A stretch of DNA of 64,000 nt from Streptomyces rishiriensis (GCF_003112535.1 NZ_BEWA01000005.1:562013-626012); one strand, 5' to 3'; counted from the stretch's first letter, positions 39,977-56,187 are shown. A program made the numbers and translations. Notes: a model not told the origin generated them from the sequence alone.

Positions 39977-40428
39977 CCCGTTCGATCGGAACGACCCGCC
40001 TGCTCCGCCTGACCGGTCCGACCGGTCCGCGCACCCCGCCCACCCCTCGCCCCGTACCCCGTCGCCGCGGCCCCGGCGGCGGGGTACGGCAGTGCCGGGC
40101 GCCGCCGGCCGGCGGAAGACCGCCGCGGCCGGAGATCGCCGAAGGCGGAGAACGCCGGGCGGCCCGAGGTGACTAGCCCTATCCGGCCACCGGGAACCAT
40201 CCGAAGTGACAGTGCGGTGGGGATGAACCGCCCGCGTGGGTGACGCGTCATGAACCTGTGAGAAGCGGTGCCGCCAAATCCCTGCGGAACGACCTCCGTA
40301 GGGCAACACTGGGTTCCGACGACGTATCACAACGGGGGGCGGCCATGAACGACACTTCAAGCCGCGGGACAGACACGACCGACACGACAGCCATCTCACT
40401 CATCACGCCAGAGCGGAAGTTCCCATCC
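39977..40428. other. 452-base intergenic region with a terminator
   Basis: It holds the hairpin at 40052-40089 and short CGACCGGTC repeats around 40010. An upstream in-frame ATG at 40345 would extend the next gene, but the conserved start MCQHQPPCP at 40429 is more likely. Nothing else was recognised. Confidence 0.55.
40052..40089 (+). terminator. Terminator downstream of the 39386 gene
   Basis: CCGTACCCCGTCGCCG (40052-40067) pairs with CGGCGGCGGGGTACGG (40074-40089) with one G-U pair and a six-base loop, some 75 bases past the stop. Confidence 0.75.
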
Positions 40429-40617
40429 ATGTGCCAGCACCAGCCGCCGTGCCCGACAGCGACCTCAGCCGACCGGGAGTCCGCCCGTCTCGTGGCGCAC
40501 CACCCGGAACAGGGCTGGAGCCTGCTGTGCAACGGCGTCCTGCTCTTCGAGGACACCGGTGAGCTCCTGCCGGACGGCCGGGTCATCGCCCCCCACCGGG
40601 TAGTGACCGCCGCCTAG
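40429..40617 (+). CDS. DUF5999 family small protein (62 residues)
   Basis: A 62-residue protein recognised as DUF5999, a small family common in Streptomyces: MCQHQPPCPTATSADRESARL, then VAHHPEQGWSLLCNGVLLFEDTGELLPDGRVIAPHR and VVTAA. Cys2 and Cys8 near the N-terminus, with two histidines behind, suggest metal binding. ATG 40429 matches the conserved family start; GGAAG lies upstream. A hairpin at 40626-40651 follows. The biological role is unknown. Confidence 0.85.
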   Translation: MCQHQPPCPTATSADRESARLVAHHPEQGWSLLCNGVLLFEDTGELLPDGRVIAPHRVVTAA

Positions 40618-40625
40618 AGCCTGCC

Positions 40626-40651
40626 CGGACGGCGCGGGACCGCCGTCCGGA
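40626..40651 (+). terminator. Terminator of the DUF5999 gene
   Basis: CCGGACGGC (40626-40634) pairs with GCCGTCCGG (40643-40651) across an eight-base loop, starting nine bases past the stop. Confidence 0.75.
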
Positions 40652-40877
40652 GACCTGTGGGGCCGGCCGCAGACACTTCTGCGCACCGGCCCCGACGCGT
40701 GTCCGGCACCGATCACTCCCCGTAGTAGCCCGGCTTCGGGCTGACACGCACCCCCATGACACCCCCGGGCGTTCCCCCGGCGTCGCCTCGGGCATTCCTC
40801 GGACGTCTCCTCGCAGGTCCCCCTCGACCGTCGCCCCGGACGTCTTCCCACGGCGGCGCACCTTCCGGAAGACTCCT

Positions 40878-40888
40878 GGAAGTTTCGG
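40878..40888 (+). promoter_or_regulatory. Imperfect xylan-regulon operator copy before the LacI gene
   Basis: GGAAGTTTCGG matches the CGAAAGTTTCG operator at 46339-46351 at nine of eleven positions (taking the base before it into account). Its place about 40 bases before the LacI start fits autoregulation. Confidence 0.45.
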
Positions 40889-40924
40889 CGCGGCGACCGG
40901 AACGGAGTGACGGAGGTGGGGGAA

Positions 40925-45021
<4,097 letters not shown>

Positions 45022-45027
45022 CGCCGA

Positions 45028-46320
45028 CTACTGCTCTTCCTTCGCGACCTTGGTGATCGACTGGGCGACCTGCTGAGGCGACTTCGAACCGGCGATCAGG
45101 GCGGCGACGCTGTCGTTGACCTCCTGGCCGAGTGCGGGCGCGTACGCCTGGTCCAGGTAGAGCTGGAAGCCGGTGGCGCCCTTCAACTGCGCCTGCACGG
45201 CCTTGATGTTGGGGTCGGTGAGGGCGCTCTCCGCGGCCGGGACGACGGGCAGCGTGCCGGTCTTCTTGACCAGGGTGGTGTCCGTGGCGGCGGAGGCGAA
45301 GAACTTCAGGAAGTCGACGGCCGCCTGCGGGGCGTCCTTGCGCAGCGCGTGCCCGCCTCCTCCGCCGAACACCTCGGTGATCACGCCCTTGCCGCCGTCG
45401 ACCGCCGGGAACGGGAAGAAGCCGAGGTTCGCGCCGAGCCCCTTGCCCGCGTCGGCCTCCACGACCGGCGCCCACTGGCCCATGAGTTCCATCGCCGCCT
45501 TGCCGTTGCCGACGGCGGCGGCCTGACCCGTGGGGCTGGAGTAGGCGGCGCCGAGGTAGCCCTTCTGGAACGGCTGCAGGTCGACGAGGTCCTGCAGGTG
45601 CTGTCCGGCCTGGACGAACCCGTCCCCGGTGAAGTCCTTGTCGTCGCCCGCCTTGCGCAGGGCGTCGACGCCCGCGGTGCGCATCGCGAGATACGCCCAG
45701 TAGTACATGCCCGGCCACTTCTCCTTGCCGGCCAGGGCGAGCGGGGTGATCCCGGCGGCCTTCAGCTTGCGCACGGCGTCGAGGAAGCCGCTCCAGGTGG
45801 TGGGGGGTCCGGCGACGCCGGCCTGCTTGAAGAGCGCCTTGTTGTACCAGAATCCGATCATGCCGATGTCGAACGGGATGCCGTACGCCTTGTCGTCGAT
45901 CAGATACGGCTGCCGGGCCACCGACAGCAGGCCCTCGGACCAGTCCTTCGTCCGGTCGGTGAGGTCCTCGACGAGCCCGGCGTCGACCTGCTGCCGCAGG
46001 ACGCCGCCGCCCCAGGTGTGAAAGATGTCGGGGAGCTTCCCGGATGCGGTCAGCGCCGTCATCTTCGACTTGTAGGCGTCGTTCTCCAGCTGAACGATCT
46101 TCACCTTGACCTTGGGGTTCTGCGCCTCGAACTGCTTGGCCAGCGCCGCCCAGACGTCCTTCGTCGGCTGAGTGGTGGAGATGTTCCACCACTCGATGGT
46201 GGTCGTCCCCGACGACCCTCCGTCCGAGTCGCCGCCGCAGGCGCTCAGTGCCGTCATGCTGAGACCGGCCGCGGCGGAGGCCGCCAGGAAGCCGCGGCGG
46301 GAGAGTGCCGGGTCGCCCAT
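45028..46320 (-). CDS. Extracellular sugar-binding lipoprotein of the xylan importer
   Basis: A 430-residue family 1 binding lipoprotein. LSRRGFLAASAAAGLSMTALSAC combines a Tat-like double arginine with a lipobox. TTTIEWWNISTTQPTKDVWAALAKQFEAQNPKVKVK is the typical mature N-terminus, and WGGGVLRQQVDAGLVEDLTD, MIGFWYNKALFKQAG and AAVGNGKAAMELMGQW follow. It captures oligosaccharides outside the cell for the two permeases. The second of two adjacent ATG codons (46320) has better spacing to AAGGAG than the first (46323). It is the first gene of a four-gene operon and the operators at 46339-46371 lie just upstream. Confidence 0.94.
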   Translation of the reverse strand: MGDPALSRRGFLAASAAAGLSMTALSACGGDSDGGSSGTTTIEWWNISTTQPTKDVWAALAKQFEAQNPKVKVKIVQLENDAYKSKMTALTASGKLPDIFHTWGGGVLRQQVDAGLVEDLTDRTKDWSEGLLSVARQPYLIDDKAYGIPFDIGMIGFWYNKALFKQAGVAGPPTTWSGFLDAVRKLKAAGITPLALAGKEKWPGMYYWAYLAMRTAGVDALRKAGDDKDFTGDGFVQAGQHLQDLVDLQPFQKGYLGAAYSSPTGQAAAVGNGKAAMELMGQWAPVVEADAGKGLGANLGFFPFPAVDGGKGVITEVFGGGGGHALRKDAPQAAVDFLKFFASAATDTTLVKKTGTLPVVPAAESALTDPNIKAVQAQLKGATGFQLYLDQAYAPALGQEVNDSVAALIAGSKSPQQVAQSITKVAKEEQ

Positions 46321-46338
46321 CATGCGCTCCTTGATAGA

Positions 46339-46371
46339 TCGAAAGTTTCGAACCAGATCCAGAAAGCTTCG
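46339..46371. promoter_or_regulatory. Xylan-regulon operators upstream of the transport operon
   Basis: TCGAAAGTTTCGA (46339-46351) is a perfect inverted repeat around one base, and AGAAAGCTTCG (46361-46371) is a partial second copy. The CGAA-N3-TTCG pattern is the kind described for Streptomyces xylan LacI repressors as I recall. They sit between promoter and start codon of the operon. Confidence 0.7.
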
Positions 46372-46478
46372 CTGCTGCCGCACCCTAGAGATACCCTCCG
46401 ACGGGTGGCAACCCCTTGAACACAGGCAATCCGGGGGTCAGTTCAAAGAAGAAGGCCAGACGCGGGCCTTGATCACAT

Positions 46479-46489
46479 CGAAACATTCG
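46479..46489. promoter_or_regulatory. Third xylan-regulon operator copy
   Basis: CGAAACATTCG differs by one base from CGAAACTTTCG, the reverse complement of the main operator core. It lies 130 bases further upstream and could allow looping by a tetrameric repressor, or mark an upstream boundary. Confidence 0.5.
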
Positions 46490-46738
46490 GGTTCTTCGGC
46501 GAACATTACGAAGGCGGGGCACCATCGAAAGCCCGACCGGCCGGATCCGCTCCCCACGCGGCGTGACGCTGAGTGTTCCGGCTACCGGTCCCGACCGGCC
46601 CTCGGCCAGTCTTAACGGAAGCTTGACGCCCTCCGGTCCCCCATCCGCGGGCCCGAGCGTCACTCTCCGCTTACGCTGATGCCGCCGTCCGCGTGATGGC
46701 CGAAACCACACGCCGAGCCGCACCTCTGGAGCACGCCG

Positions 46739-48700
46739 ATGGCCACCGCCGAACATCCCCCTCCGCCCGGCCGTCTGCGCGCCTGGATGCTGCAGGGCCT
46801 GTCCGACATGGGCAGGGGACACGGCTCTCAGGAGTCGGACACCGGGTCAGAGGCACGTCCCGACCTCCAGGGACAGCGCTGGTACCGGGTCATGTGCCTG
46901 ACGGGCGTCGACTACTTCTCGACCCTCGGGTACCAGCCGGGCATCGCCGCTCTCGCGGCCGGCCTGCTCTCCCCCGTGGCCACCGTCGTGCTGGTGGTCG
47001 TCACCCTGGCGGGCGCCCTGCCCGTCTACCGGCGGGTGGCCGAGGAGAGCCCGCACGGCGAGGGCTCGATCGCGATGCTGGAGCGGCTGCTGTCCTTCTG
47101 GAAGGGCAAGCTGTTCGTGCTGACCCTGCTGGGTTTCGCCGCCACCGACTTCCTGATCACCATCACCCTGTCCGCGGCCGACGCCTCGACCCACCTCGTC
47201 GAGAACCCGCACCTGACCGCCGCCCTGCACGACCGGCAGATGGTGATCACCCTCGTCCTGGTGGCCCTGCTCGGCGCGGTGTTCCTCAAGGGCTTCCTGG
47301 AGGCCGTCGGCGTCGCCGTCGCCCTGGTGGCGGTCTACCTCGCCCTTAACGCCGTCGTCGTCGCCGTCGGCCTGTGGCACGTGCTCACCGAGGGCCATGT
47401 GGTCACCGACTGGGCCGGCGCCCTGACCGCCGAGCACGGCAACGTCTTCGCGATGATCGGCGTCTCCCTGCTGGTCTTCCCCAAACTCGCCCTCGGCCTG
47501 TCCGGCTTCGAGACCGGCGTCGCGGTCATGCCCCACGTCCAGGGCGACCCCGACGACACGGCGGAGAACCCCCGGGGCCGTATCCGGGACACGAAGAAGC
47601 TGCTGACGACGGCCGCCCTGATCATGAGCGTCTTCCTGATCGCCACCAGCTTCATCACCACGGTGCTGATCCCGGAGAAGGAGTTCGAGCCCGGCGGCAA
47701 GGCCAACGGACGCGCCCTCGCCTACCTTTCCCACGAGTACCTGGGCAACGCCTTCGGCACGGTCTACGACGCCTCGACGATCGCCATCCTCTGGTTCGCC
47801 GGCGCCTCCGCGATGGCCGGGCTGCTCAACCTGATGCCCCGCTACCTCCCCCGCTACGGCATGGCCCCGCACTGGGCCCGCGCCGTCCGCCCGATGGTCA
47901 TCGTGTTCACCCTGATCGCCTTCCTGGTCACCTGGATCTTCGACGCCGACGTCGACGCCCAGGGCGGCGCCTACGCCACCGGCGTCCTGGTCCTGATGTC
48001 CTCGGCCGCGATCGCGGTGACCATCGCGGCCCGCCGGGCCGGGCAGCGGGGCTGGACGGCCGGTTTCGCCGTCGTCTCGGCGGTCCTGCTCTACGTCACC
48101 GTCGTGAACGTCATCGAGCGCCCCGACGGCGTGAAGATCGGCGCCTGCTTCATCGCCGGCATCATCCTCGTCTCCCTCCTGTCCCGGCTGGCCCGCGCCT
48201 TCGAGCTCCGCGTGACCGGGGTGACGCTGGACGACATGGCGGAACGTTTCATCCGGGACATGGCCAGCCGCAAGATACGGTTCATCGCCAACGAGCCCGA
48301 CCAGCGCGACAAGGCCGAGTACCGCGACAAGATCGAGCAGATCCGCCAGGACAACGACATCCCCGGCGAGGACTTCGTCTTCGTCGAGGTCACCGTCGTG
48401 GACCCGTCCGAGTTCGAGGCGGGCCTGACCGTCCGCGGCGAGGTCCTGCACGGCCGCTACCGCGTCCTGACCCTGGAGTCCTCCTCCATCTCCAACGCCC
48501 TCGCCGCGCTGCTGCTGCACACCCGTGACACCACCGGGTGCATCCCGCACATCTACTTCGAGTGGACCGAGGGCAATCCGTTCGCGAACTTCCTGCGGTT
48601 CTTCCTCTTCGGCCAGGGCGAGGTCGCCCCGGTCACCCGGGAGGTGCTGCGCGAGGCGGAACCCGACCGCACCCGCCGCCCCCGCGTCCACACCGGCTGA
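46739..48700 (+). CDS. APC-superfamily permease with cytoplasmic C-terminal domain
   Basis: A 653-residue membrane protein. About 12 hydrophobic segments run from residue 60 to 490 ([44 protein letters not shown] opens them). A ~150-residue soluble C-terminal domain follows ([53 protein letters not shown]). The shape resembles KimA-like potassium or amino-acid APC transporters with a regulatory tail, but the substrate cannot be read. The first 45 residues are hydrophilic. It is monocistronic and starts 39 bases after a possible promoter. Confidence 0.88.
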   Translation: MATAEHPPPPGRLRAWMLQGLSDMGRGHGSQESDTGSEARPDLQGQRWYRVMCLTGVDYFSTLGYQPGIAALAAGLLSPVATVVLVVVTLAGALPVYRRVAEESPHGEGSIAMLERLLSFWKGKLFVLTLLGFAATDFLITITLSAADASTHLVENPHLTAALHDRQMVITLVLVALLGAVFLKGFLEAVGVAVALVAVYLALNAVVVAVGLWHVLTEGHVVTDWAGALTAEHGNVFAMIGVSLLVFPKLALGLSGFETGVAVMPHVQGDPDDTAENPRGRIRDTKKLLTTAALIMSVFLIATSFITTVLIPEKEFEPGGKANGRALAYLSHEYLGNAFGTVYDASTIAILWFAGASAMAGLLNLMPRYLPRYGMAPHWARAVRPMVIVFTLIAFLVTWIFDADVDAQGGAYATGVLVLMSSAAIAVTIAARRAGQRGWTAGFAVVSAVLLYVTVVNVIERPDGVKIGACFIAGIILVSLLSRLARAFELRVTGVTLDDMAERFIRDMASRKIRFIANEPDQRDKAEYRDKIEQIRQDNDIPGEDFVFVEVTVVDPSEFEAGLTVRGEVLHGRYRVLTLESSSISNALAALLLHTRDTTGCIPHIYFEWTEGNPFANFLRFFLFGQGEVAPVTREVLREAEPDRTRRPRVHTG

Positions 48701-48853
48701 CGCCCGGAGCGGACGACCCGAGAATTCGATGAACCGGTACGTCGACCGTCGGCACCGCCCCCGTGCGGACCGGCCCGCAGGCACCCGCCCGGACCGGGAG
48801 CGACCACGGCACAGAAGCCCATATACCAGACATAAGCCACCGCGGGCCCTACC

Positions 48854-49282
48854 GTGACGCTCATGACCCTGAGCATCCGCAACCAACTCCCCGGCACCGT
48901 GATCGCCGTCCAGACCGGCGAGGTCATGGCCACCGTCAGGATCCGCCTCGACGGGGGCCAGGACATCATGGCGGCCATCACCCTGGAGGCCGCGAACCAG
49001 CTCGGTCTCGCCCCGGGCACCGCCGTGCACGCCCTGGTGAAGTCGACGGAGGTGGCCCTGGCCGCCGGCCAGGTCGCCGGACTCTCGATCCGCAACCGGC
49101 TCCCCGGCACGATCACGGGCCTCACGATCGGCGAGGTCATGGCCTCGGTGAAGATCACCCTGGACGGCGGCCAGCTCACCGCGGTGATCACCAAGGAGGC
49201 GGCGGTCGATCTGGGGCTCTTCGTGGGCTCCGACGTCGTGGCGCTGATCAAGGCGACGGAGGTGGCCGTGGCGACGGCTTAG
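48854..49282 (+). CDS. Double Mop-domain (TOBE) molybdate-binding protein
   Basis: A 142-residue protein made of two tandem Mop/TOBE domains: SIRNQLPGTVIAVQTGEVMATVRIRLDGG and SIRNRLPGTITGLTIGEVMASVKITLDGG, each ending in LVKSTEVALA or LIKATEVAVA. Such di-Mop proteins store molybdate or tungstate as hexamers or trimers. The actual start is probably ATG 48854 or the in-frame ATG nine bases later. No mod transporter or Mo-cofactor genes are adjacent, so it is an isolated storage protein. A very strong hairpin at 49473-49512 lies downstream. Confidence 0.93.
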   Translation: MTLMTLSIRNQLPGTVIAVQTGEVMATVRIRLDGGQDIMAAITLEAANQLGLAPGTAVHALVKSTEVALAAGQVAGLSIRNRLPGTITGLTIGEVMASVKITLDGGQLTAVITKEAAVDLGLFVGSDVVALIKATEVAVATA

Positions 49283-49472
49283 AGCGCGCGGGACCGCGCC
49301 CGCGGAGCAGGACCGCCCGCCCACCGGTCAGGGCAAGGACGCCTTCGCACCGCCCCGGGGCAGACGGCCGCCCCTCCGGGCACGGGAACCGTGGGACGAC
49401 ATCCGCAGGCCCCGTGACTCACGAGCCGGGCGGGATCCCGCTCGCGGACGGACCAGGCCACCGGCCCCGGAA

Positions 49473-49512
49473 ACGACCGCAGGGCCCCCCGACGGAGGGG
49501 CCCTGCGGTCGT
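49473..49512. terminator. Very strong bidirectional terminator
   Basis: ACGACCGCAGGGCCCC (49473-49488) pairs perfectly with GGGGCCCTGCGGTCGT (49497-49512) around an eight-base loop, a 16-pair stem. It lies ten bases past the gcvP stop and also serves the di-Mop gene. Confidence 0.9.
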
Positions 49513-49521
49513 CACGCTCGC

Positions 49522-52407
<2,886 letters not shown>

Positions 52408-52467
52408 TACGGAGGCCTCCTGGTCTGACACGACCTTCGTGGGTCACCATGGCGCGGGTACCCGGAC

Positions 52468-52685
52468 GGCCTCCCCCTCTGTCATCTCAACCTGAGAGCT
52501 TCACCGGCCGCCCGAAGGACGCCCGGCTTTCACCGTCGGTGAGAGCGGAGACCGTCGACGCCGTCGGTACCCGCTCTGCTTTCCAGAGTGACCTCGTCCG
52601 TGCGGTACGTGGGCCTGAGAGATTCCGGGGAGGATTTGCTCCTTCGGCGCCTCCGACGGTGGTCGGAGGACTCTCCCGCACGGGG
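52468..52685 (-). ncRNA. Tandem glycine riboswitch (gcvT element)
   Basis: Both aptamers read clearly on the minus strand. The 5' aptamer contains GCCGAAGGAGCAAA (52648-52635) and CTCTCAGGCCCACGTACCG (52619-52601); the ACTCTGGAAAGCAGAGC stem (52589-52572) belongs to it. The 3' aptamer includes CCGACGGTGAAAGCCGG (near 52550) and CTCTCAGGTTGAGATGACAG (52498-52479). The order and these near-invariant loops match the tandem glycine riboswitch upstream of gcv genes. The leader ends some 60 bases before the gcvP start and is an activating switch in known cases. Confidence 0.93.
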
Positions 52686-52800
52686 TCAGCAGCCGTTGTC
52701 AGACTACCAGCGAGGTCAACATCACCCTCTCGAGTGGCCGCCGATCCCATTGTGCTCTTTTGTAGTGCTAACGGATGAGTTGCGACCCAGTGGAGGGCCC

Positions 52801-53172
52801 GTGCAGACCGACATCGATCCGCGCAACCTGATCGGCCGCAAGGCGTTCGACCGCAATGGCACCAAGATCGGCACCGTCGACGAGGTCTACCTGGACGACG
52901 CGACCGGCGTTCCGGAGTGGGCGGCCATACGCACGGGCCTGTTCTCCCGCGACGCCTTCGTGCCCCTGGAGCCCAGTGAGCTGGTCGAGGGCGCCCTGCG
53001 CATCCCCTTCGACCGGGCACTGATCAAGGACGCCCCGGACTTCGGCGTGGGCCGCCACCTCTCTCCGGAGCAGGAACTCCAGCTCTACCACCACTACGGT
53101 CTCGACCTGGGCGTCCCTCCCCCGCTCCCCGACCACGACTTCGGCCGGCTGGCGGGCACGGACGACGGCTGA
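52801..53172 (+). CDS. PRC-barrel domain protein
   Basis: A 123-residue protein with a PRC-barrel fold, as in ribosome-maturation RimM and photosynthetic reaction-centre H. TDIDPRNLIGRKAFDRNGTKIGTVDEVYLDDATGVPEWAAI is the barrel, GLFSRDAFVPLEPSELVEGALRIPF completes it, and the tail ends in PDHDFGRLAGTDDG. GTG 52801 follows GGAGGGCCC. It probably binds RNA or protein; no partner is apparent. It lies back-to-back with gcvP, sharing the control region in which the riboswitch lies on the other strand. Confidence 0.85.
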   Translation: MQTDIDPRNLIGRKAFDRNGTKIGTVDEVYLDDATGVPEWAAIRTGLFSRDAFVPLEPSELVEGALRIPFDRALIKDAPDFGVGRHLSPEQELQLYHHYGLDLGVPPPLPDHDFGRLAGTDDG

Positions 53173-53176
53173 GCCC

Positions 53177-53638
53177 TCAGGCGCAGGCCCGTATCAGCGC
53201 CCCCAGAATCCCGGACGGGTCGTGCAGCGGCCGGGCTCCGTCCGTGACGACTCTTCGCGTGCCGGCGTCGACCGGATCCGTCCCCGCCCAGGCAGTGGAT
53301 CCGACGCACATCTCCACCTCCAGGCCCGACGCGGTGACGTGCCGCCATTCGGTGAGCGGCCCCCAGGCCCGGACCCGCACCACCTCTCCCAGGGACAGCT
53401 CCCGCAGCCAGGTCTCGTCGGCCGCGTACCGGTCGTGAGCCGTGGACAGCAGCAGGAGATCGACGTCCGAGTCGGGCCGCGCCTCCCCCCGCGCGCAGGA
53501 CCCGACGAGCAGCAACCCCGCCACGTCGCTCCGGTCGGCGGCCCACCGGGTGACCCGGTCCATCACCGAGTTCATCTCGGCCGCCCGCTCCGGTGAGACT
53601 CCGACCCGCTCCGCGAACCGGTCTGCGTCGACGTTCAT
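53177..53638 (-). CDS. Nucleotidyltransferase-fold protein
   Basis: A 153-residue protein of the MNT/KNTase nucleotidyltransferase fold. LLLVGSCARGEARPDSDVDLLLLS is the signature, with GS and the metal-binding Asp-x-Asp. GEVVRVRAWGPLTEWRHVTASGLEVEMCVG carries the third acidic position. Stand-alone proteins of this size often modify antibiotics or act as MNT partners of HEPN proteins; no HEPN gene is adjacent. ATG 53638 follows GGAGCTGG. It lies between the PRC-barrel gene, convergent with it, and dinB. Confidence 0.83.
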   Translation of the reverse strand: MNVDADRFAERVGVSPERAAEMNSVMDRVTRWAADRSDVAGLLLVGSCARGEARPDSDVDLLLLSTAHDRYAADETWLRELSLGEVVRVRAWGPLTEWRHVTASGLEVEMCVGSTAWAGTDPVDAGTRRVVTDGARPLHDPSGILGALIRACA

Positions 53639-53760
53639 CCAGCTCCCCCTCCGCTGTCGGCCCGCCCCGCCAGGCATCGCCGTCACTTCCGAATCCCACG
53701 GCACAGCCCGCACGCCTTCCGGGCTGCTCCACCCATCTCACTCTATGTAACTGACCGGCT

Positions 53761-55191
53761 TCACCGGGAGTTCCCGGATTTCCCGGATCGCCATCCCGTG
53801 AGGCCGATGTCCGGACCCGTGACGCCGGTCGCCGTCGCCGGCCCGTCGCCCGCGTCAGGTCTTCGCCGCACCAGCGGCAGCGGATCCGCCGGCTCCAGCC
53901 CCGGATCGTCGGTCCGGAACGTCCGCACCCGCCCCGGCTCCGACTCGGGCGTCTCGAAACGCACCGTCACCCGGCCGAGGCCGCTGCCCTGCACCCACCC
54001 GTGCCCCAGCTCGGCATGGCGCACTTCGTGCCCGGGCCGCCACTGGCGCTCAACCGGCGCCGGCGCCTCGACGACGGGCTCGCCCACCGGCTCCTCCTCG
54101 GATCCGGCCGAGCGCTTCTCCGCGGCCTGGGCGAACAGGTCCTCCTGGGTGAAGTCGGCCAGACCGCTGACGCCGACGCCCAGCAGCCGCACCCCACCGG
54201 TCGTGTCCACGGCGTCCAGCAGCCGGGCCGCCGCTTCCCGGATCACCGCGGGATCGTCGGTCGGCCCCCGCAGCGTCTCGGACCGGGTGAGCGTGGAGAA
54301 GTCGTAGCGCCGCACCTTCAGCACGATCGTCCGCCCGGACAGAGCCGCCTGCCGCAGCCTGCGCACACACCGGTCCGCGAGCCGCCGCACCTCCAGCTCG
54401 ACCCGCACCCGGTCATGGATGTCCACGTCATAGGTGTCCTCGACCGACACGGACTTCGTCTCGCGCTCGGCCACCACAGGCCGGTCGTCCCTCGCGAGCG
54501 CCATGGCGTACAGGGCGTGCCCGTGGGCCTTTCCCACCAGCCGCACCAGCTCGTCCTCACCGGCCTCGGCGATCTCGTCGACCGTGGTGATCCCGGCGCG
54601 CCGGAGATGGTCCCCCGTGGCCGGGCCGACGCCCGGCAGCGTGCGCACCGACATCGGCCCGAGCATCGCCCGCTCGGTGCCCGGCTCGATCAGCACCAGT
54701 CCGTCGGGCTTCGCCTGCTCCGACGCGATCTTCGCGAGCATCTTGCAGCAGGCCAGGCCCACCGAGCCCGTCAGGCCGGTCACCGCCCGTATGTCCCCGC
54801 GCAGCCGGATGCCGGCCAGCCGGGCCGACTCGCTGTCCCAGGCCGCCTCCCCGGCCTCCAGGTCCACGAACGCCTCGTCCAGGCTCAGCGGCTCGACCAA
54901 CGGCGAAAGCGCCCGCAGCAGCCCCATCACCTGGTCGCTGATCGACCGGTAGAACGCGAAGCGCGGAACGAGATAGGCGGCGTTGGGGGCCAGGCGGCGC
55001 GCCTGGGCCATCGGCATCGCCGAGTGCACCCCGAAGACACGCGCCTCGTAGGAGGCGGTGGCCACCACCCCGCGCGGCCCGAGACCACCCACGACCACGG
55101 CTTTCCCGCGCAGACTCGGCTTGGACGCCTGCTCCGCCTGGGCGAAGAAGGCATCCATGTCGAGATGCAGGATCGTGGGCGCGTTTCTCAC
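53761..55191 (-). CDS. dinB: DNA polymerase IV (Y-family) with C-terminal extension
   Basis: A 476-residue translesion polymerase. HLDMDAFFAQAEQ carries the first metal Asp, SLDEAFVDLEAG the catalytic D-E pair, and GLACCKMLAKIASEQAKPDG and LPGVGPATGDHLRRAGI the palm/thumb with HhH motif. After the little finger, LADFTQEDLFAQAAEK contains QEDLF, a beta-clamp-binding motif. About 85 more residues follow (RPGHEVRHAELGHGWVQGSGLGRVTVRFETPES), a KOW/Tudor-like domain of the kind also seen at UvrD C-termini. GTG 55191 fits the conserved start. It may assist bypass during transcription-coupled repair, which is inference. Confidence 0.93.
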   Translation of the reverse strand: MRNAPTILHLDMDAFFAQAEQASKPSLRGKAVVVGGLGPRGVVATASYEARVFGVHSAMPMAQARRLAPNAAYLVPRFAFYRSISDQVMGLLRALSPLVEPLSLDEAFVDLEAGEAAWDSESARLAGIRLRGDIRAVTGLTGSVGLACCKMLAKIASEQAKPDGLVLIEPGTERAMLGPMSVRTLPGVGPATGDHLRRAGITTVDEIAEAGEDELVRLVGKAHGHALYAMALARDDRPVVAERETKSVSVEDTYDVDIHDRVRVELEVRRLADRCVRRLRQAALSGRTIVLKVRRYDFSTLTRSETLRGPTDDPAVIREAAARLLDAVDTTGGVRLLGVGVSGLADFTQEDLFAQAAEKRSAGSEEEPVGEPVVEAPAPVERQWRPGHEVRHAELGHGWVQGSGLGRVTVRFETPESEPGRVRTFRTDDPGLEPADPLPLVRRRPDAGDGPATATGVTGPDIGLTGWRSGKSGNSR

Positions 55192-55259
55192 ACGTCCGAT
55201 GCTGCACCACACCACTGACAACGGCGTTCCACCGTCGCTGCCGACGCCCGGGAAGGGCG

Positions 55260-55943
55260 TCAGACCGCCCGGTTGCGCCGACGCGCCAGCTCGTCCGCCG
55301 GGTTGTGCCCGACCAGCGTCTCCCCGGTGTCCACACGCTCCCCGTGCAGCTGCGACAGCGCGCTCTCCACGTCCCGCCACACCACGCCCACGGCGATGCC
55401 GAAGACACCCTGCCCGCCCTGGAGCAGGGCGTGGACCTCGTCCGGCGACGTGCACTCGTACACCGTGGCGCCGTCGCTCATCAGCGTCATGCGCTCCAGG
55501 TCGCTGAACCCGCGCTCGCGCAGATGCTGGACGGCGCCGCGGATGTTCTGCAGCGACACCCCGGTGTCGAGGAACCGCTTGACGATCTTCAGGACGACGA
55601 CGTCCCGGAAGCTGTACAGCCGCTGGGTGCCGGAACCGTGCGCGGGCCGCACGCTCGGCTCGACGAGCCCGGTGCGGGCCCAGTAGTCCAGTTGCCGGTA
55701 GGTGATGCCCGCGGCCGCACAGGCCGTCGGACCGCGATAGCCGATCTGCTCGCACGCCATGGACGTCGCCCCTCCGCTGCTCGGCACGGCCGCCGGTCGC
55801 TGCGGGGCGTGACCGGCCGCATCGCCCTGGTGCGGGTATCCCCCGCCCGGGCGCAACCGAGAGCTTGGGGGAGGGTACGGACCGCTTCCCCCGACACCGA
55901 GTCCGGGGGCACCCCCAGCCGTACCGTCGCCGCTGCTTCTCAC
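55260..55943 (-). CDS. MerR-family regulator (Rv1830-like)
   Basis: A 227-residue MerR-type regulator. The HTH starts at about residue 62 (ACEQIGYRGPTACAAAGITYRQLDYWARTGLVEPS, RLYSFRDVVVLKIVKRFLDTG), with a helical C-terminal effector region of the small MerR type. The first 60 residues are Gly/Pro-rich and disordered. GTG 55943 has GGAGG with a five-base spacer, so the long form is preferred; an internal ATG at 55760 could give a 166-residue protein starting MACEQIGYRG. By synteny it corresponds to Rv1830 of mycobacteria. Confidence 0.85.
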   Translation of the reverse strand: MRSSGDGTAGGAPGLGVGGSGPYPPPSSRLRPGGGYPHQGDAAGHAPQRPAAVPSSGGATSMACEQIGYRGPTACAAAGITYRQLDYWARTGLVEPSVRPAHGSGTQRLYSFRDVVVLKIVKRFLDTGVSLQNIRGAVQHLRERGFSDLERMTLMSDGATVYECTSPDEVHALLQGGQGVFGIAVGVVWRDVESALSQLHGERVDTGETLVGHNPADELARRRNRAV

Positions 55944-56131
55944 GCCGACCTCCGTCCTTGACTGCCTTCTCGACGGTAGGCAGTCACCAGGGGTGCGTCA
56001 ACGATCGCCACACTCGGCACGCCGAGTGATAATCACCCTAGGAGTGGTTTCCCGTGCCCCACCGCGGGGAAAGGCTAGCCGAATGCGCTGAGAACGAGCT
56101 GTAGGACGCTCTCAGTGGCCCCCGGCATTTG

Positions 56132-56167
56132 CCGGAAACGGAGCGGGCGCCCCGGTACGGGACGCCC
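56132..56167 (-). terminator. Twin hairpins after the DUF151 gene
   Basis: CCGGCA/TGCCGG (56132-56144) and GGGCG-CCCG/CGGG-CGCCC (56145-56167; one G-U pair on the transcribed strand) form two adjacent hairpins 20-55 bases past the DUF151 stop. Confidence 0.55.
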
Positions 56168-56187
56168 TCTTCTCGTGTCTGCGCCGA

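Larger units (their letters stand above)
40618..40924. other. 307-base intergenic region before the LacI gene
   Basis: It holds the terminator at 40626-40651 and, near its right end, an imperfect copy (40878-40888) of the operator found upstream of the xylan transport operon, pointing to self-regulation of the LacI gene. CGTC/GGAC-rich sequence fills the rest. Confidence 0.55.
46321..46738. other. Divergent control region of the xylan operon and APC permease
   Basis: About 418 bases without a gene. The left half, near the xylan operon, is AT-richer and holds operator copies at 46339-46371 and 46479-46489. The right half must carry the permease promoter (TACGCT near 46674 is a possible -10). 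I see no ydaO or other riboswitch-like structure. Confidence 0.6.

Noticed and set aside
46600..46738. ydaO-type c-di-AMP riboswitch upstream of the APC permease
   Set aside because: The permease resembles KimA-like potassium transporters, but I could not find the conserved ydaO pseudoknot elements in the 140 bases before the start.
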